Assembly: GCF_023631325.1 (NCBI RefSeq)
Contig: NZ_JALQDG010000013.1
Coordinates: 1 to 64,000 of the forward strand
DNA: 64,000 nt
Reading direction: 5' to 3'
Origin: Caballeronia sp. INDeC2
GTDB lineage: Bacteria; Pseudomonadota; Gammaproteobacteria; Burkholderiales; Burkholderiaceae
Shown piece by piece: positions 8,891-21,059 of the stretch (position 1 is the stretch's first letter; every line of letters begins with the position of its first letter). Both the position numbers and the translations under genes were made by a program. The notes under the pieces are model-generated. The model searched no databases. It had not been told where the DNA came from and worked only from the letters and a program-made list of their open reading frames with translations.

Positions 8891-8943
8891 TTACCGTTCT
8901 TCGGCTATAGTCCAAGCAATTTTCAGCATAGGCGAGATTTCCG

Positions 8944-9783
8944 ATGTTGCTGTCTCAAGTCGAAGCGAAGCGCGAGCAACTGCGGCCGTCCGAGCGCAAG
9001 CTGGCCGACTACGTGCTCGAAGCGCCGCGCGAGGTGCTCGATTTGTCGATGACCGACTTCGCGGCGCGCGCGGGCGTCAGCCAGCCGACTATCGCGCGGT
9101 TCTGCCAGGCGCTGGGCTTTTCGGGCTTCCGGGAATTCAAGATTCGCCTCGCGCAAAACATAGCAGCGGACGTTCCCACCGTTTATCGCGACGTGCGCTC
9201 CGACGAGCCGCCCGCGGGCGTCGCGGCCAAAGTGCTCGACCGAACCATCGGCGCATTGATCGCCGTGCGCAACACGCTGTCGTCGGATAGCGTCGCGGCG
9301 GCCATCGCGATCTTGGCCGATGCGCGGCGCATCGAGTTCTACGGCGCGGGCGGATCGGGTATCGCCGCGCTCGACATGCAGCACAAATTTTTTCGGTTGG
9401 GCGTGCCGTCTGTCGCATACTCCGATCCGCATACGTACACCACTTCTGCCGCCCTGCTCGGTCCGGGCGATGTCGTCGTCGCGATTTCCAACACCGGGCG
9501 CACCCGCGACATTCTCGACGCGAGCAGATCGGCCCTGAACGGCGGCGCAAAGGTCATCGCGATCACGCACGGACACTCGCCGCTCGCGCGCATGGCGACG
9601 GTCGGATTGTTCGCGAATGTCGATGAAGACACCGACATTTTTTCGCCGATGACATCGCGCGTGTCGCATCTCGCGATCGGCGACATTCTGGCGGTCGGCT
9701 TGGCGCTGGCCCGCGGGCCCGCATTGGCGGACAAGCTGGCCGAAGCGAAGGACGTGCTTGAAGGGCGGCGGGTGGGCGCGTAG
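8944..9783 (+). CDS. hexR: RpiR-family transcriptional repressor HexR
   Basis: 279 aa. An N-terminal RpiR-type helix-turn-helix (about residues 1-77, recognition part VSQPTIARFCQALGF) precedes a SIS sugar-phosphate domain (about 128-255, with YGAGGSG at 133-139). In relatives HexR releases DNA on binding 2-keto-3-deoxy-6-phosphogluconate and controls edd, eda and central carbon genes. Divergent placement from edd, plus a predicted operator in each promoter, supports the name. It ends just before a hairpin and the unrelated glycosyltransferase gene. Confidence 0.9.
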   Translation: MLLSQVEAKREQLRPSERKLADYVLEAPREVLDLSMTDFAARAGVSQPTIARFCQALGFSGFREFKIRLAQNIAADVPTVYRDVRSDEPPAGVAAKVLDRTIGALIAVRNTLSSDSVAAAIAILADARRIEFYGAGGSGIAALDMQHKFFRLGVPSVAYSDPHTYTTSAALLGPGDVVVAISNTGRTRDILDASRSALNGGAKVIAITHGHSPLARMATVGLFANVDEDTDIFSPMTSRVSHLAIGDILAVGLALARGPALADKLAEAKDVLEGRRVGA

Positions 9784-9787
9784 GCAG

Positions 9788-9807
9788 CGAAGGCTGCGTC
9801 GCCTTCG
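9788..9807 (+). terminator. Hairpin after hexR
   Basis: CGAAGGC and GCCTTCG around a 6-nt loop, 5 nt beyond the hexR stop. No U-run follows, so termination would be weak; the next gene starts 59 nt later and may be partly read through. Confidence 0.35.
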
Positions 9808-9865
9808 AATGAGGGCAGGCGTTCGCCTATGCTGTTTATCACTCACTTGCTCACTGGGAGCACGC

Positions 9866-11731
9866 ATGAGCAGTTCTTTTTCTGTCGAGCGTTTCGAATC
9901 CTGCGTCTACGGCGAAAAGCCGGACGAAGCCATCGCGCAGCTTTCCGAACTCGGCGCATTGCTTGAAGAAAGACCATCCGTCGATCTGCTGACTTTGATG
10001 GCGCCTTCCAATGCATGGCCACGTCTCAGCCGAAGCTGGTTGCTCGAACGTTTTGCCGGTCGCATGGCCGCAGCCATCGTTGCCCTTGTCGGAGACACCG
10101 GATTTACGCTCACCGACGAGCGATTCAGGCACCTGACAGCCTCCCGCTCGTTGATTCAGCACATGCTCGGCGCTGCGCCTCTGAAGAATGCGGATCATGT
10201 CGCTCGCCAGTTCCTTCCGATCGTTGCAGAAGATGGAACGGTTCAACTGCCCGTTACGGACGCGATAAGACGGCTCAACATTGTCTGCAACGCCGAATCG
10301 CGTCTGCCGCTGGACTATTCGGCGTGCATGCGCGCGGACCCCATACCCGCGCTGAATCTTGCTATTTCGATAGCCGGTGAAATGCTTCCCGGCAGCGCCG
10401 AGGCGCATCGCAACCGCGAAGCGCTCCTCGAATGGCTCGACAAGGCACTCGACGATCAGAGCGATCTACGGGATATCGAGATGCATCCGTTGTTGTCAAC
10501 TTACATGCATTGCACCTATGCCGAAATCGAGCATCGGCACGCAATCAAACGGAGCATCAACAAGCTCGTGCGCAAGACGTTCGCAGGCACCGAACTCGCC
10601 GATCTGGATCCAGCCCTCACCGCCTCCCGACGCGCCAACCGCGCACGACCGCTGATGCTCGTCGTGCTGGAAGCCTTCACCGACGGCCATTCGATCATGC
10701 GTACTCATTCCCGCACGCTGTCGGCCGCGCGCGTCCATTTCGATGTCGTGGCGATGTGCCTGCCCAACGCGATCGGCGATCTCGGACGCGAGGTCTTCAC
10801 GCGAGTGATCGAATTGCATGAGGACCAAGGCTTCGTGCCGATGCTCGCCGCGATTCGCGAGTTCGCGGAGTCGGAATGTCCCAACGTTCTCTATATGCCG
10901 AGCGTAGGCATGTCGGTGCTGACAATCTCCGTGTCCAATCTGCGTCTCGCACCGCTACAGATTGCAGGACTGGGCCATCCCGCCACGACGCACTCCGAGT
11001 GCATCGACTATGTCAGCGTCGAGGACGACTTCGTCGGCGACCCGGGATGTTTCAGCGAAGCGCTTCTGCGCCTTCCGAAAGACGGCCAGCCTTATCGGCC
11101 TTCGCCGTTTATGAAACCCGTTCGTCCACGAAAGAAGCAGGCTTCCGGGCGGATTGATATCGCAGTGGCTGCGACCCTGATGAAACTCTCGCCGAGCTTT
11201 CTGAAGGCATGCCGGAATATTTCCGAGCGCAGCAACACTCCGGTTTATTTCCACTTTCTGACGAGCGGCGCCAACGCCGTCACGCTCCTGCATCTGGCGA
11301 AAGTGGCCAGAGGGGCTTGGAGCGCAGCAAACGGGACTGTCGTGCCTCACCAGCCCTATATGGACTACATCAACTACCTCAACGACATGGACATGTTCCT
11401 GAGTCCATTCCCCTTCGGCAACACGAACGGCATCGTGGATGCGTTCACGGTCGGGTTACCGGGCATCTGCAAGACGGGTCGTGAAGTGTTCGAGCGGATC
11501 GACGGCGCGATGTTCATGCGCGCCTACATGCCCGGCTGGATGGTCGCCGATACGGTGGAGGAATACGTCGAAGCCGCGGTGAGGCTCGCGAACAATCACG
11601 AGGAGCGCGAAGCGCTGCGCAGCTACATGCTCGAAAAGAACGTAGTGCAGCGCTTCTTCGAAGGGCGTCCGGAAGTCTTCGGCGAAATGGTGCTCGATCT
11701 GGTGAAGGAGCAGCGCATCAAAACGGCTTGA
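9866..11731 (+). CDS. HMW1C-like cytoplasmic N-glycosyltransferase (GT41-related)
   Basis: 621 aa, the length of HMW1C/ApNGT enzymes. Start ATG at 9866 with GGGAG 5 nt upstream; a 36-residue longer Arg-rich frame is rejected. An all-helical N-terminal domain (to about 255) is followed by a GT-B fold. Family hallmarks are LGHPATTHSECIDYV (369-383), a VEDDFVG-FSE segment (385-398), LRLPKDG (401-407) and the nucleotide-sugar site FPFGNTNGIVDAFTVGLPG (515-533). Known relatives move glucose or galactose from UDP-sugar onto Asn in N-X-S/T of adhesins in the cytoplasm. No HMW-type adhesin is adjacent; the trimeric autotransporter 8 kb away is the nearest candidate acceptor (inference). It converges on hemJ with a 14-bp overlap of coding ends. 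Confidence 0.85.
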   Translation: MSSSFSVERFESCVYGEKPDEAIAQLSELGALLEERPSVDLLTLMAPSNAWPRLSRSWLLERFAGRMAAAIVALVGDTGFTLTDERFRHLTASRSLIQHMLGAAPLKNADHVARQFLPIVAEDGTVQLPVTDAIRRLNIVCNAESRLPLDYSACMRADPIPALNLAISIAGEMLPGSAEAHRNREALLEWLDKALDDQSDLRDIEMHPLLSTYMHCTYAEIEHRHAIKRSINKLVRKTFAGTELADLDPALTASRRANRARPLMLVVLEAFTDGHSIMRTHSRTLSAARVHFDVVAMCLPNAIGDLGREVFTRVIELHEDQGFVPMLAAIREFAESECPNVLYMPSVGMSVLTISVSNLRLAPLQIAGLGHPATTHSECIDYVSVEDDFVGDPGCFSEALLRLPKDGQPYRPSPFMKPVRPRKKQASGRIDIAVAATLMKLSPSFLKACRNISERSNTPVYFHFLTSGANAVTLLHLAKVARGAWSAANGTVVPHQPYMDYINYLNDMDMFLSPFPFGNTNGIVDAFTVGLPGICKTGREVFERIDGAMFMRAYMPGWMVADTVEEYVEAAVRLANNHEEREALRSYMLEKNVVQRFFEGRPEVFGEMVLDLVKEQRIKTA

Positions 11732-12134
11732 TCACCACGAGCAAGGTCGCGCCGAGCAGCCCGAGCACCGGCAGTTCGTTGAACATCCTATACCACTTGT
11801 CCGAGCGCTTGTTCTCGCCGCGTTGAAACGTGTGCAGCAAGCGAGCGCAATACGCGTGATAGGCGATCAGCAACACGACGATCGTCAGCTTCGCGTGCAG
11901 CCAGCCCTGTCCCGCGCCGATGCCGACGACGAGCCACAGCCATAGCCCGCACGCGAGCGCGGGCACCGCGATGAACGTCATGAAGCGAAACAACTTGCGC
12001 GCCATCAGCAACAGACGCGCGGTGGCGGCGGGATCGGTTTCCATCGCGAGGTTTACGAAAATGCGCGGCAGATAGAAAAGCCCCGCGAACCACGAAGCGA
12101 CCAGCACGATATGCAGCGATTTGATCCAGAGCAT
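11718..12134 (-). CDS. hemJ: Protoporphyrinogen oxidase HemJ (UPF0093)
   Basis: 138 aa integral membrane protein with about four helices, beginning MLWIKSLHIVLVASWFAGLF and containing the conserved His8 and an LHAKL segment (about 79-83) typical of HemJ. It oxidises protoporphyrinogen IX to protoporphyrin IX in haem synthesis in bacteria without HemG or HemY. Its 3' end overlaps the opposing glycosyltransferase gene. It lies 19 nt after proA and may share its transcript. Confidence 0.85.
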   Translation of the reverse strand: MLWIKSLHIVLVASWFAGLFYLPRIFVNLAMETDPAATARLLLMARKLFRFMTFIAVPALACGLWLWLVVGIGAGQGWLHAKLTIVVLLIAYHAYCARLLHTFQRGENKRSDKWYRMFNELPVLGLLGATLLVVIKPF

Positions 12135-12153
12135 CGTTCTTGTTCGAGCCCGC

Positions 12154-13425
12154 TTATTGACGGACTTCGCCGCGGCCGAGCACCACGTACTTGAGCGATG
12201 TCAGCCCTTCGAGCCCGACCGGCCCGCGCGCGTGCAGCTTGTCGTTCGAAATGCCGATTTCCGCGCCGAGGCCGAATTCGAAGCCGTCGGCGAAACGCGT
12301 CGATGCATTCACCATCACGCTCGCCGAATCCACTTCGCGCAGGAAGCGCATGGCGTGGTCGTGATCTTCGGTGACGATCGCGTCGGTGTGATGCGAGCCG
12401 TAGGTGTTGATATGGTCGATGGCTTCGTCGAGGCCGCCGACGATCTTGATTGCCAGCACAGGCGCGAGATATTCGGTGCTCCAGTCTTCGTCGGTCGCAT
12501 CGACGAGGCCGCCGATCTTCGCCGCTTCGAGCACGGCGCGCGCTTCGGCATCCACGCGCAGCTCGACTTCCTTCGCCTGATACGCGCGCGCAAGTTGCGG
12601 CAAGGCTCGTTGCGCGATGCCGCGCGCGACAAGCAGCGTTTCCATCGTGTTGCAGGTGCCGTAACGATGCGTCTTCGCGTTGTCGCAAACGGCCGCTGCC
12701 TTGTCGAGGTCCGCGCGATCGTCCACGTACACGTGGCAGATGCCGTCGAGGTGCTTGATCATCGGCACGCGCGATTCTTCCATCAGCCGCGCGATCAGGC
12801 TCTTGCCGCCGCGCGGCACGATCACGTCGACGAATTCGGTCATGGTAATGAGCTTGCCGACCGCCGCGCGATCCGCCGTCTCGACGACCTGCACGGCGTC
12901 CTGCGGCAAGCCCGCCGCTTCCAGCCCGACGCCGATCAGCTTCGCGAGCGCCGTATTACATTCGAGCGCCTCGGAGCCGCCGCGCAGAATGGTCGCATTG
13001 CCGGATTTGAGGCACAGCGCGGCGGCGTCGATCGTCACGTTCGGCCGCGATTCGTAGATGATGCCGATCACACCCAGCGGCACGCGCATCTGGCCGACCT
13101 GAATGCCGCTCGGACGAAACTTCAGCCCGCTGATTTCGCCGATCGGATCGGCCAGCGCGGCCACTTGCCGCAAGCCTTCGACCATCGTGGCGATCGCTTT
13201 GTCCGAGAGCGTCAGGCGGTCGATGAACGCCGCGTCGTGGCCCTTCTCGCGCGCGCGTGCGAGGTCGCGGCCGTTCGCTTCCTTGAGCGCATCGCGCTCG
13301 CGTTCGATGGCGTCCGCCACGGCGTTGAGCGCCGCATTTTTCGCCGCCGTCGACGCCCGCGCCATTGCGCGCGACGCCGTGCGTGCGCGTCGGCCGAGGT
13401 CGGTCATGTATTGATCGATGTTCAT
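12154..13425 (-). CDS. proA: Glutamate-5-semialdehyde dehydrogenase (gamma-glutamyl phosphate reductase)
   Basis: 423 aa. The start at MNIDQYM (ATG at 13425) is preferred over a TTG-started longer frame because GGAAGAG lies just upstream and ProA proteins begin here. It reduces glutamyl 5-phosphate to the semialdehyde with NADPH in proline synthesis. The catalytic Cys258 sits in [12 protein letters not shown], and [13 protein letters not shown] (122-134) is diagnostic. It follows holA on the same strand after about 110 nt. Confidence 0.95.
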   Translation of the reverse strand: MNIDQYMTDLGRRARTASRAMARASTAAKNAALNAVADAIERERDALKEANGRDLARAREKGHDAAFIDRLTLSDKAIATMVEGLRQVAALADPIGEISGLKFRPSGIQVGQMRVPLGVIGIIYESRPNVTIDAAALCLKSGNATILRGGSEALECNTALAKLIGVGLEAAGLPQDAVQVVETADRAAVGKLITMTEFVDVIVPRGGKSLIARLMEESRVPMIKHLDGICHVYVDDRADLDKAAAVCDNAKTHRYGTCNTMETLLVARGIAQRALPQLARAYQAKEVELRVDAEARAVLEAAKIGGLVDATDEDWSTEYLAPVLAIKIVGGLDEAIDHINTYGSHHTDAIVTEDHDHAMRFLREVDSASVMVNASTRFADGFEFGLGAEIGISNDKLHARGPVGLEGLTSLKYVVLGRGEVRQ

Positions 13426-13496
13426 CGTGGGTCTCTTCCGTGTGCCGCTTGCTTGAGCCGCCTTCAAGGCCCAAGCGTCAGTGCGTTCATTCTAAG

Positions 13497-13517
13497 CTGT
13501 TGCGCGGATTGCAACAG
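13497..13517 (-). terminator. Hairpin between holA and proA
   Basis: CTGTTGC and GCAACAG around a 7-nt loop in the holA-proA gap. There is no U-run, so it may only attenuate or stabilise the upstream mRNA. Confidence 0.3.
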
Positions 13518-13534
13518 CGCGTGACAGAAGCGTT

Positions 13535-14626
13535 CTAGCGACGCGGTCGTGGCGGTGGCGCGGCCTGCGCCGGCTTGCCGCCATGCGCGACTGCCATCGC
13601 CAGTTCGAACATGCCGGCCCACGGATCGGGCGGCGTCTCGCTGCCGTGTTTTCCCGTGCCGCCGGAAAGCCCCTTCACCTGCCGATCCAGCCGCGCCGCC
13701 AGCGACAGCCCCTTCTCCAGCGCTTCGTCCGTCACGCGCGAAAGCGCCGGACCGATCAGCCGTTCGCGCGGCCCCCACACGCGGTTTTCGCGCATGAGCG
13801 TGGCGAGCGGCTTGCCCGCCGCGACGCCGCGCTTGATGCGCAACAGCGTGCGCACTTCCTCGACGAGCGCCCACAGCACGAGCACGGCGGCTTCGCCTTC
13901 GCCCTTCAGTCCATCGAGCATGCGCGCGAGACGGCCGACATCGCCCGTCAGCATCGCTTCGTTGAGCTTGAACACGTCGTAGCGCGCGACGTTCAGCACG
14001 GCGTCGTGAATCTGTTCGAACGTGAGCACGCCCTCGGGATACAGCAGCCCGAGCTTCTGGATTTCCTGATGCGCGGCGAGCAGATTGCCTTCCACCCGTT
14101 CCGCGATGAACGACAACGCGCGCCGCCCTTCCTCGCCGGGCGCTACGCGCTGCCCTTGCTGCGCGAGCCGCTGGCCGACCCACATCGGCAATTGCGCGCG
14201 TTCGACCGGATCGATCTTCAGCGCGACGCCCGCGCCGAGCAACGCCGTGAACCAGCCCGATTTCTGCGTCGCGCCGTCGAGACGCGGCAGCGTGACGAGC
14301 GTCACGACATCGGAATTATCGGCGCCGGCGAGCATCTTCAGCGCTTCCGCGCCTTCCTTGCCGGGCTTACCGGTCGGAATCCGCAGTTCGATCAGCTGAC
14401 GGTCGCCGAAGAGCGACATCGATTGCGTCGCGCCGATGAGCGCGCTCCAGTCGAAACCGCGCTCGACGGTGAACACCGTGCGATCCGTGAAGCCGCCCGC
14501 GCGCGCGGTGGCGCGAATGCGGTCGCACGCTTCCTGCGCGAGCAGATGCTCGTCGCCGTAGACGACGTACAGCCCCTTCAGGCCTTTCGCGAGGTGCGCT
14601 TCGAGCGCGTCGAGCTTCAGTTGCAT
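13535..14626 (-). CDS. holA: DNA polymerase III subunit delta
   Basis: 363 aa from ATG at 14626 (MQLKLDALEAHL); a 25-residue Arg-rich longer frame overlapping lptE is rejected. Clamp-loader subunit that opens the beta sliding clamp. Signature segments are the N-terminal YVVYGDEHLLAQEACDRIR (20-38), RQLIELRIPTGKPG, and the C-terminal helical collar. A proline- and arginine-rich tail (AQAAPPPRPRR) ends the protein. It is the third gene of leuS-lptE-holA, with 19 nt between the lptE stop and this start. Confidence 0.9.
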   Translation of the reverse strand: MQLKLDALEAHLAKGLKGLYVVYGDEHLLAQEACDRIRATARAGGFTDRTVFTVERGFDWSALIGATQSMSLFGDRQLIELRIPTGKPGKEGAEALKMLAGADNSDVVTLVTLPRLDGATQKSGWFTALLGAGVALKIDPVERAQLPMWVGQRLAQQGQRVAPGEEGRRALSFIAERVEGNLLAAHQEIQKLGLLYPEGVLTFEQIHDAVLNVARYDVFKLNEAMLTGDVGRLARMLDGLKGEGEAAVLVLWALVEEVRTLLRIKRGVAAGKPLATLMRENRVWGPRERLIGPALSRVTDEALEKGLSLAARLDRQVKGLSGGTGKHGSETPPDPWAGMFELAMAVAHGGKPAQAAPPPRPRR

Positions 14627-14645
14627 GATGCTGGCGAGCGCGCGA

Positions 14646-15247
14646 TCAGAGCGGCGGCACCGGCAGCGGCGCGCGCGGCGAAACGCCCGGCGTCTGCTCA
14701 CCCGGCGCCGGATGCAGCGAGCGCACCGTCGCTAGACGGCGCGTCAACTGATCGACGGCGTCGTTGCGCATGTCGTTATAAAGCAGCGTGGCTTCCTGGC
14801 CTTTCGCGAGCGTGTACTGATCGCTATACGTCATCGAACGATTCAATACGATGGCGCTCGGCGGAATCAGCAGCGTGCCGTCGGCGCCCATCAGCGAATA
14901 GTTCACGTTGTAGACGAGCTCGTATTCCTGCACGACGCCCTGCGCATTCAGGCTCAGCGTGCGCAAGCCCTGACCCTCGGACAAATTGAGCGTCGCGTCC
15001 GGCTTTTCGAAAGGCTTGACGATCACCGTGTCGCTGCCACCCTGAACCATGCGTTCGAGGCGCGCGACCATCTGCGGCGCGCCGCCCGTGATCGCGAGCC
15101 GCTTGAACGCATAGTCCTGCTGGCCGCGCAGTTGGAAGCCGCATGCGGACAGCGCGGCCGCGCCGCCCACGAGCGCGAGGAACGAACGCCTGCTTACGCC
15201 TTTCTCGACGGCTTTCCCGGTCACATCGACTCCCTTGGTTTTGCGCA

Positions 15248-15248
<1 letters not shown>
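14646..15248 (-). CDS. lptE: LPS-assembly lipoprotein LptE
   Basis: 200 aa. Lipoprotein that plugs LptD at the outer membrane during LPS export. The signal peptide SRRSFLALVGGAAALSAC ends in a lipobox with Cys36; the SRRSFLAL start looks Tat-like, which is common in this group. The mature part opens GFQLRGQQDYAFKRLAI, typical of LptE. The C-terminus is proline-rich. ATG at 15248 overlaps the leuS stop by one base (TGATG), so translation is coupled. Confidence 0.88.
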
Positions 15249-18001
<2,753 letters not shown>

Positions 18002-18033
18002 TTATACCGTTCGATGCGCGCCAACTCGCGGGC

Positions 18034-18474
18034 TTATCGCGCGGGCGCCGGTGCCTGCGGCCGCGCCGGCTGCGTGACGAAGCCGATGCGCTCCAGCCCC
18101 GCCTGCTGCGCCGCGCCCATCACCTGCGCGATGACTTCATAACGCGTCGCGCTCGACGCCCGCAAATGCAGTTCGGGCTTTTGCGCCGCCTTACCTGCAT
18201 CGGCAAAGCGCGCGCGCATCTGATCGAAACTGACCGGCGTATCGTTCCAGAAAAGCTTGCCGGCGTCGTCGATGGAAAGCGTGATGGTTTGCGGCGTCTC
18301 GCGCGCGGGCTGCGACGCGACTTTCGGCAGATCCAGCCGGATCGCGTGCGTGAAAAGCGGCGCCGTGATGATGAAGATGACGAGCAACACGAGCATGACG
18401 TCGATGAGCGGCGTCATGTTGATGTCGGCCATCGGCCGGCCGTTGGATTTCTTGTCGAGTCCGCCGAAGGCCAT
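18034..18474 (-). CDS. exbD: ExbD/TolR-type biopolymer transport protein
   Basis: 146 aa. One N-terminal membrane helix (about 22-43) with the essential proton-path Asp25 in TPLIDVMLVLLVIF, then a periplasmic domain, ending in a Pro/Ala-rich tail. Works with ExbB to energise TonB- or Tol-dependent outer-membrane processes. It follows the ExbB gene by 12 nt. Pairing without tolA/tolB nearby favours an ExbBD rather than TolQR role, though this cannot be settled from the sequence. Confidence 0.88.
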   Translation of the reverse strand: MAFGGLDKKSNGRPMADINMTPLIDVMLVLLVIFIITAPLFTHAIRLDLPKVASQPARETPQTITLSIDDAGKLFWNDTPVSFDQMRARFADAGKAAQKPELHLRASSATRYEVIAQVMGAAQQAGLERIGFVTQPARPQAPAPAR

Positions 18475-18486
18475 CGCCGTGCGCTC

Positions 18487-19152
18487 CTATTCGGCCGGGC
18501 CGCAGACGAACACGTGCAGGTCGTGCGCGAAGCCGTCGAGCTCCTCGGAAATCTGCCGCACGTAGCGGCCGAGCACGTTGTACGCGAGCACGGCGGGAAT
18601 CGCGACGACCAGCCCGAACGCCGTCATGATGAGCGCCTCGCCGACCGGACCGGCGACGTTTTCGATCATCGCCTGCCCGCTCGACGCAATGCTGACGAGC
18701 GCGTGATAAATGCCCCACACGGTGCCGAGCAGGCCGACGAACGGCGCCGTGCTGCCCACAGATGCGAGCAGAACCTGGCCGAATTCGAGTCTGCGTTGCG
18801 AACGGAGCAACGCATGACGTAGCGCGCGCAGGACGCGTTCGCTGCGCTCCACACGAGCGAGCAGCGCGCCGGGCATTTCGGCTTCCGATGCGCGCCACGC
18901 TGCTTCGGCGAGCGGCAGAAACACGCGCTCGCGATCGGCGCGCCGCAATGCGCCGATCCCGTCTTTCAGACTCGGCGCCTGCCAGAAACGCTGCAGCGCG
19001 CGCGGACTTTGCCATTTGGCGCGCGCGAGAATCCACGCCTTCACGAGCAGGAAGCACCAGCTCGCGAGCGACATCGCGAGCAGCAAGCCCGCGACCGCGT
19101 GCGTCACGGCGTCGCCGGATTGCAGATAGTGGATAACGCCGGTTGCCGCCAT
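18487..19152 (-). CDS. exbB: MotA/TolQ/ExbB proton channel protein
   Basis: 221 aa. Three membrane helices are seen (about 15-38, 130-152 and 170-192) with the family core VGSTAPFVGLLGTVWGIYHAL and GPVGEALIMTAFGLVVAIPAV. It forms the inner-membrane proton channel with ExbD (next gene). It sits 15 nt after dapB on the same strand, which hints at a shared transcript with bamE-dapB. Confidence 0.9.
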   Translation of the reverse strand: MAATGVIHYLQSGDAVTHAVAGLLLAMSLASWCFLLVKAWILARAKWQSPRALQRFWQAPSLKDGIGALRRADRERVFLPLAEAAWRASEAEMPGALLARVERSERVLRALRHALLRSQRRLEFGQVLLASVGSTAPFVGLLGTVWGIYHALVSIASSGQAMIENVAGPVGEALIMTAFGLVVAIPAVLAYNVLGRYVRQISEELDGFAHDLHVFVCGPAE

Positions 19153-19167
19153 TGTCGGGAAGATGAA

Positions 19168-19965
19168 TCAGCGCAGGCCGAGAACGTCTTGCATGTCGAA
19201 GAAGCCCTTTTCGTGCACTTGCAGGAAGCGCGCGGCGCGCAGCGCGCCTTGCGCATAGGACAAACGGCTCGCCGACTTGTGCGTGATCTCGACGCGCTCG
19301 CCGATGCCTGCGAAGAGCACCGTATGATCGCCGACGATATCGCCGCCGCGAATCGCCGAGAAGCCGATGGTCGACGGATCGCGCTCGCCCGTCACGCCTT
19401 CGCGCGCATACACGGCGCAGTCCTTCAGATCGCGGCCGAGCGCGTGGGCGATCACCTCGCCCATCGCGAGCGCGGTGCCCGACGGCGCGTCGACCTTGTG
19501 CCGGTGATGCGCCTCGATGACTTCGATGTCGTAACCCTGCGCGAAATGCTTCGCGGCGAATTCGAGCAGCTTCAACGTGACGTTCACGCCGACGCTCATG
19601 TTCGGCGCGAACACGACACCGATCTTCTCGCCCGCCTGCTTCAGCCGCGCCTTCTGCTCGTCCGAGAAACCCGTCGTGCCGACGATCATCTTCACGTCGT
19701 GGCGCAACGCGGCTTCGAGATGCGCCATCGTGCCTTCGGGGCGCGTGAAGTCGACCAGATAGTCGGCGTCGGCGAACACGCGCTCGATGTCGTCGGTCAG
19801 CAGAACGCCCGTGGTCTTGCCGAGAAATGCGCCCGCGTCCTGCCCCAGTTGCGGCACGCCGGGCCGGTCGAGCGCGCCGGCGAGTTGCGTGTCGGGATCG
19901 TTGAGAACGGTTTCGATCAGCATCCGGCCCATGCGGCCCGATGCGCCGGCGATGGCGATCTTCAT
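19168..19965 (-). CDS. dapB: 4-hydroxy-tetrahydrodipicolinate reductase
   Basis: 265 aa from ATG at 19965 ([13 protein letters not shown]), dropping nine codons of a longer frame. Lysine/diaminopimelate pathway enzyme using NAD(P)H. The dinucleotide motif GASGRMG (7-13), [14 protein letters not shown] and the C-terminal active-site region are all present. It is 118 nt from bamE upstream and 15 nt from exbB downstream. Confidence 0.95.
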   Translation of the reverse strand: MKIAIAGASGRMGRMLIETVLNDPDTQLAGALDRPGVPQLGQDAGAFLGKTTGVLLTDDIERVFADADYLVDFTRPEGTMAHLEAALRHDVKMIVGTTGFSDEQKARLKQAGEKIGVVFAPNMSVGVNVTLKLLEFAAKHFAQGYDIEVIEAHHRHKVDAPSGTALAMGEVIAHALGRDLKDCAVYAREGVTGERDPSTIGFSAIRGGDIVGDHTVLFAGIGERVEITHKSASRLSYAQGALRAARFLQVHEKGFFDMQDVLGLR

Positions 19966-20083
19966 GGCAGTCTCGTATTGAACCGCGCGCAAGACGCGCG
20001 CTGGATGATGCGGATTGACGATGCGGCCGAAGCGGCGCCGTGCAAACGCGTGGCGCGGCTTCGGCTTCGAACGGCTGAACTGC

Positions 20084-20884
20084 TTACTGGCTTTGCTGCG
20101 GCAGATAGAACTGCGCCTGGCCGCCCGCGTTGGCCGGTGCCGGCGAGGTGCCCGCCGGGCCTACCGCGCTGCTGTCCGGAATGTTGATCGTCTGCGGACG
20201 GCGCTGCAATTGAATCTGCGAATTGCTGCCGCTTTGACCGCTCGAACCGGGCGCGCCGCCTGCTGTCTGCGGCACGTTCACGCGCACCGACGACTGCGTG
20301 CGGCCCGTTGGCGTATCGACCTGCGCCGTGGCGCGATTGGCGGCCTGCGCGGCTTGCTGATTGGCGTCGCCTGCGAATGCGGCCGCGGTATTCGGCTCCG
20401 TGGACGGCTCGCCGGACGGCGCGGTCACCGCAGCCGTCGATGCAACCGGCGCCGATGCCGCCGCGGTCGCGACCGGCTTCGCCACCTTCACGCCCTTGTC
20501 GCCGTCGATTTCGGCGAGCAGTTCGAGGTTGGACGGCAGGTTCTCGCCGCCAGACCAGCTCACGACCCGATCGCTCGCGAAGTTCACGACGAAGTCACGC
20601 TGCTGCACGACGGACGTGGACCCGCGCTTGAAATAGAACACATAGTCCCAGCGATCCGCGTGGAACATGTCGGTCAAAAGCGGCGTGCCCAGGAGCTGCT
20701 TCACCTGATCGCGCGACATGCCGACCTGCATCTGATTCGCCGCTTCCTGCGAAACGAAATTGCCTTGCACGACCGTGATCCGATACGGTGTGATGCTCTG
20801 CGCGATCTTCTGCGTGACGCTGTCGTACGCCGAGCAGCCGGCGAGCAATGCGGCCAAGGTTGCTGCGATCACGGTTCCCCGCAT
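20084..20884 (-). CDS. bamE: Outer-membrane assembly lipoprotein BamE (SmpA/OmlA) with long extension
   Basis: 266 aa from ATG at 20884, chosen because AGGGAGAG lies 5-12 nt upstream and the product then starts with a clean lipoprotein signal, [17 protein letters not shown] (Cys17). The SmpA/OmlA domain occupies about residues 25-115 ([28 protein letters not shown]). E. coli BamE is near 113 aa; here roughly 150 residues of Ala/Ser/Thr/Pro/Gln-rich sequence follow, probably flexible in the periplasm. Divergent from fur across 175 bp, as in many proteobacteria. Confidence 0.9.
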   Translation of the reverse strand: MRGTVIAATLAALLAGCSAYDSVTQKIAQSITPYRITVVQGNFVSQEAANQMQVGMSRDQVKQLLGTPLLTDMFHADRWDYVFYFKRGSTSVVQQRDFVVNFASDRVVSWSGGENLPSNLELLAEIDGDKGVKVAKPVATAAASAPVASTAAVTAPSGEPSTEPNTAAAFAGDANQQAAQAANRATAQVDTPTGRTQSSVRVNVPQTAGGAPGSSGQSGSNSQIQLQRRPQTINIPDSSAVGPAGTSPAPANAGGQAQFYLPQQSQ

Positions 20885-21059
20885 GCGACGGCTCTCCCTG
20901 CAATTCGATAAAGATTTGGAAAACATTTCACCTTTCACGCGAGGCGCTCCGAGGTCGCGCTCTTTTCGTCCAATTCGCCTTGCGTCCGCACGGGATGTCG
21001 GGAATTGGAAAAACGCATTACTATGAGAACCTTGAATTGTACTCTAGGGATGCCTAGCC

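Noticed and set aside
20885..21059. Fur box or clear promoters in the bamE-fur gap
   Set aside because: TACAAT- and TTGAAT-like words occur but no pair with acceptable spacing and no 19-bp Fur-like palindrome was found.
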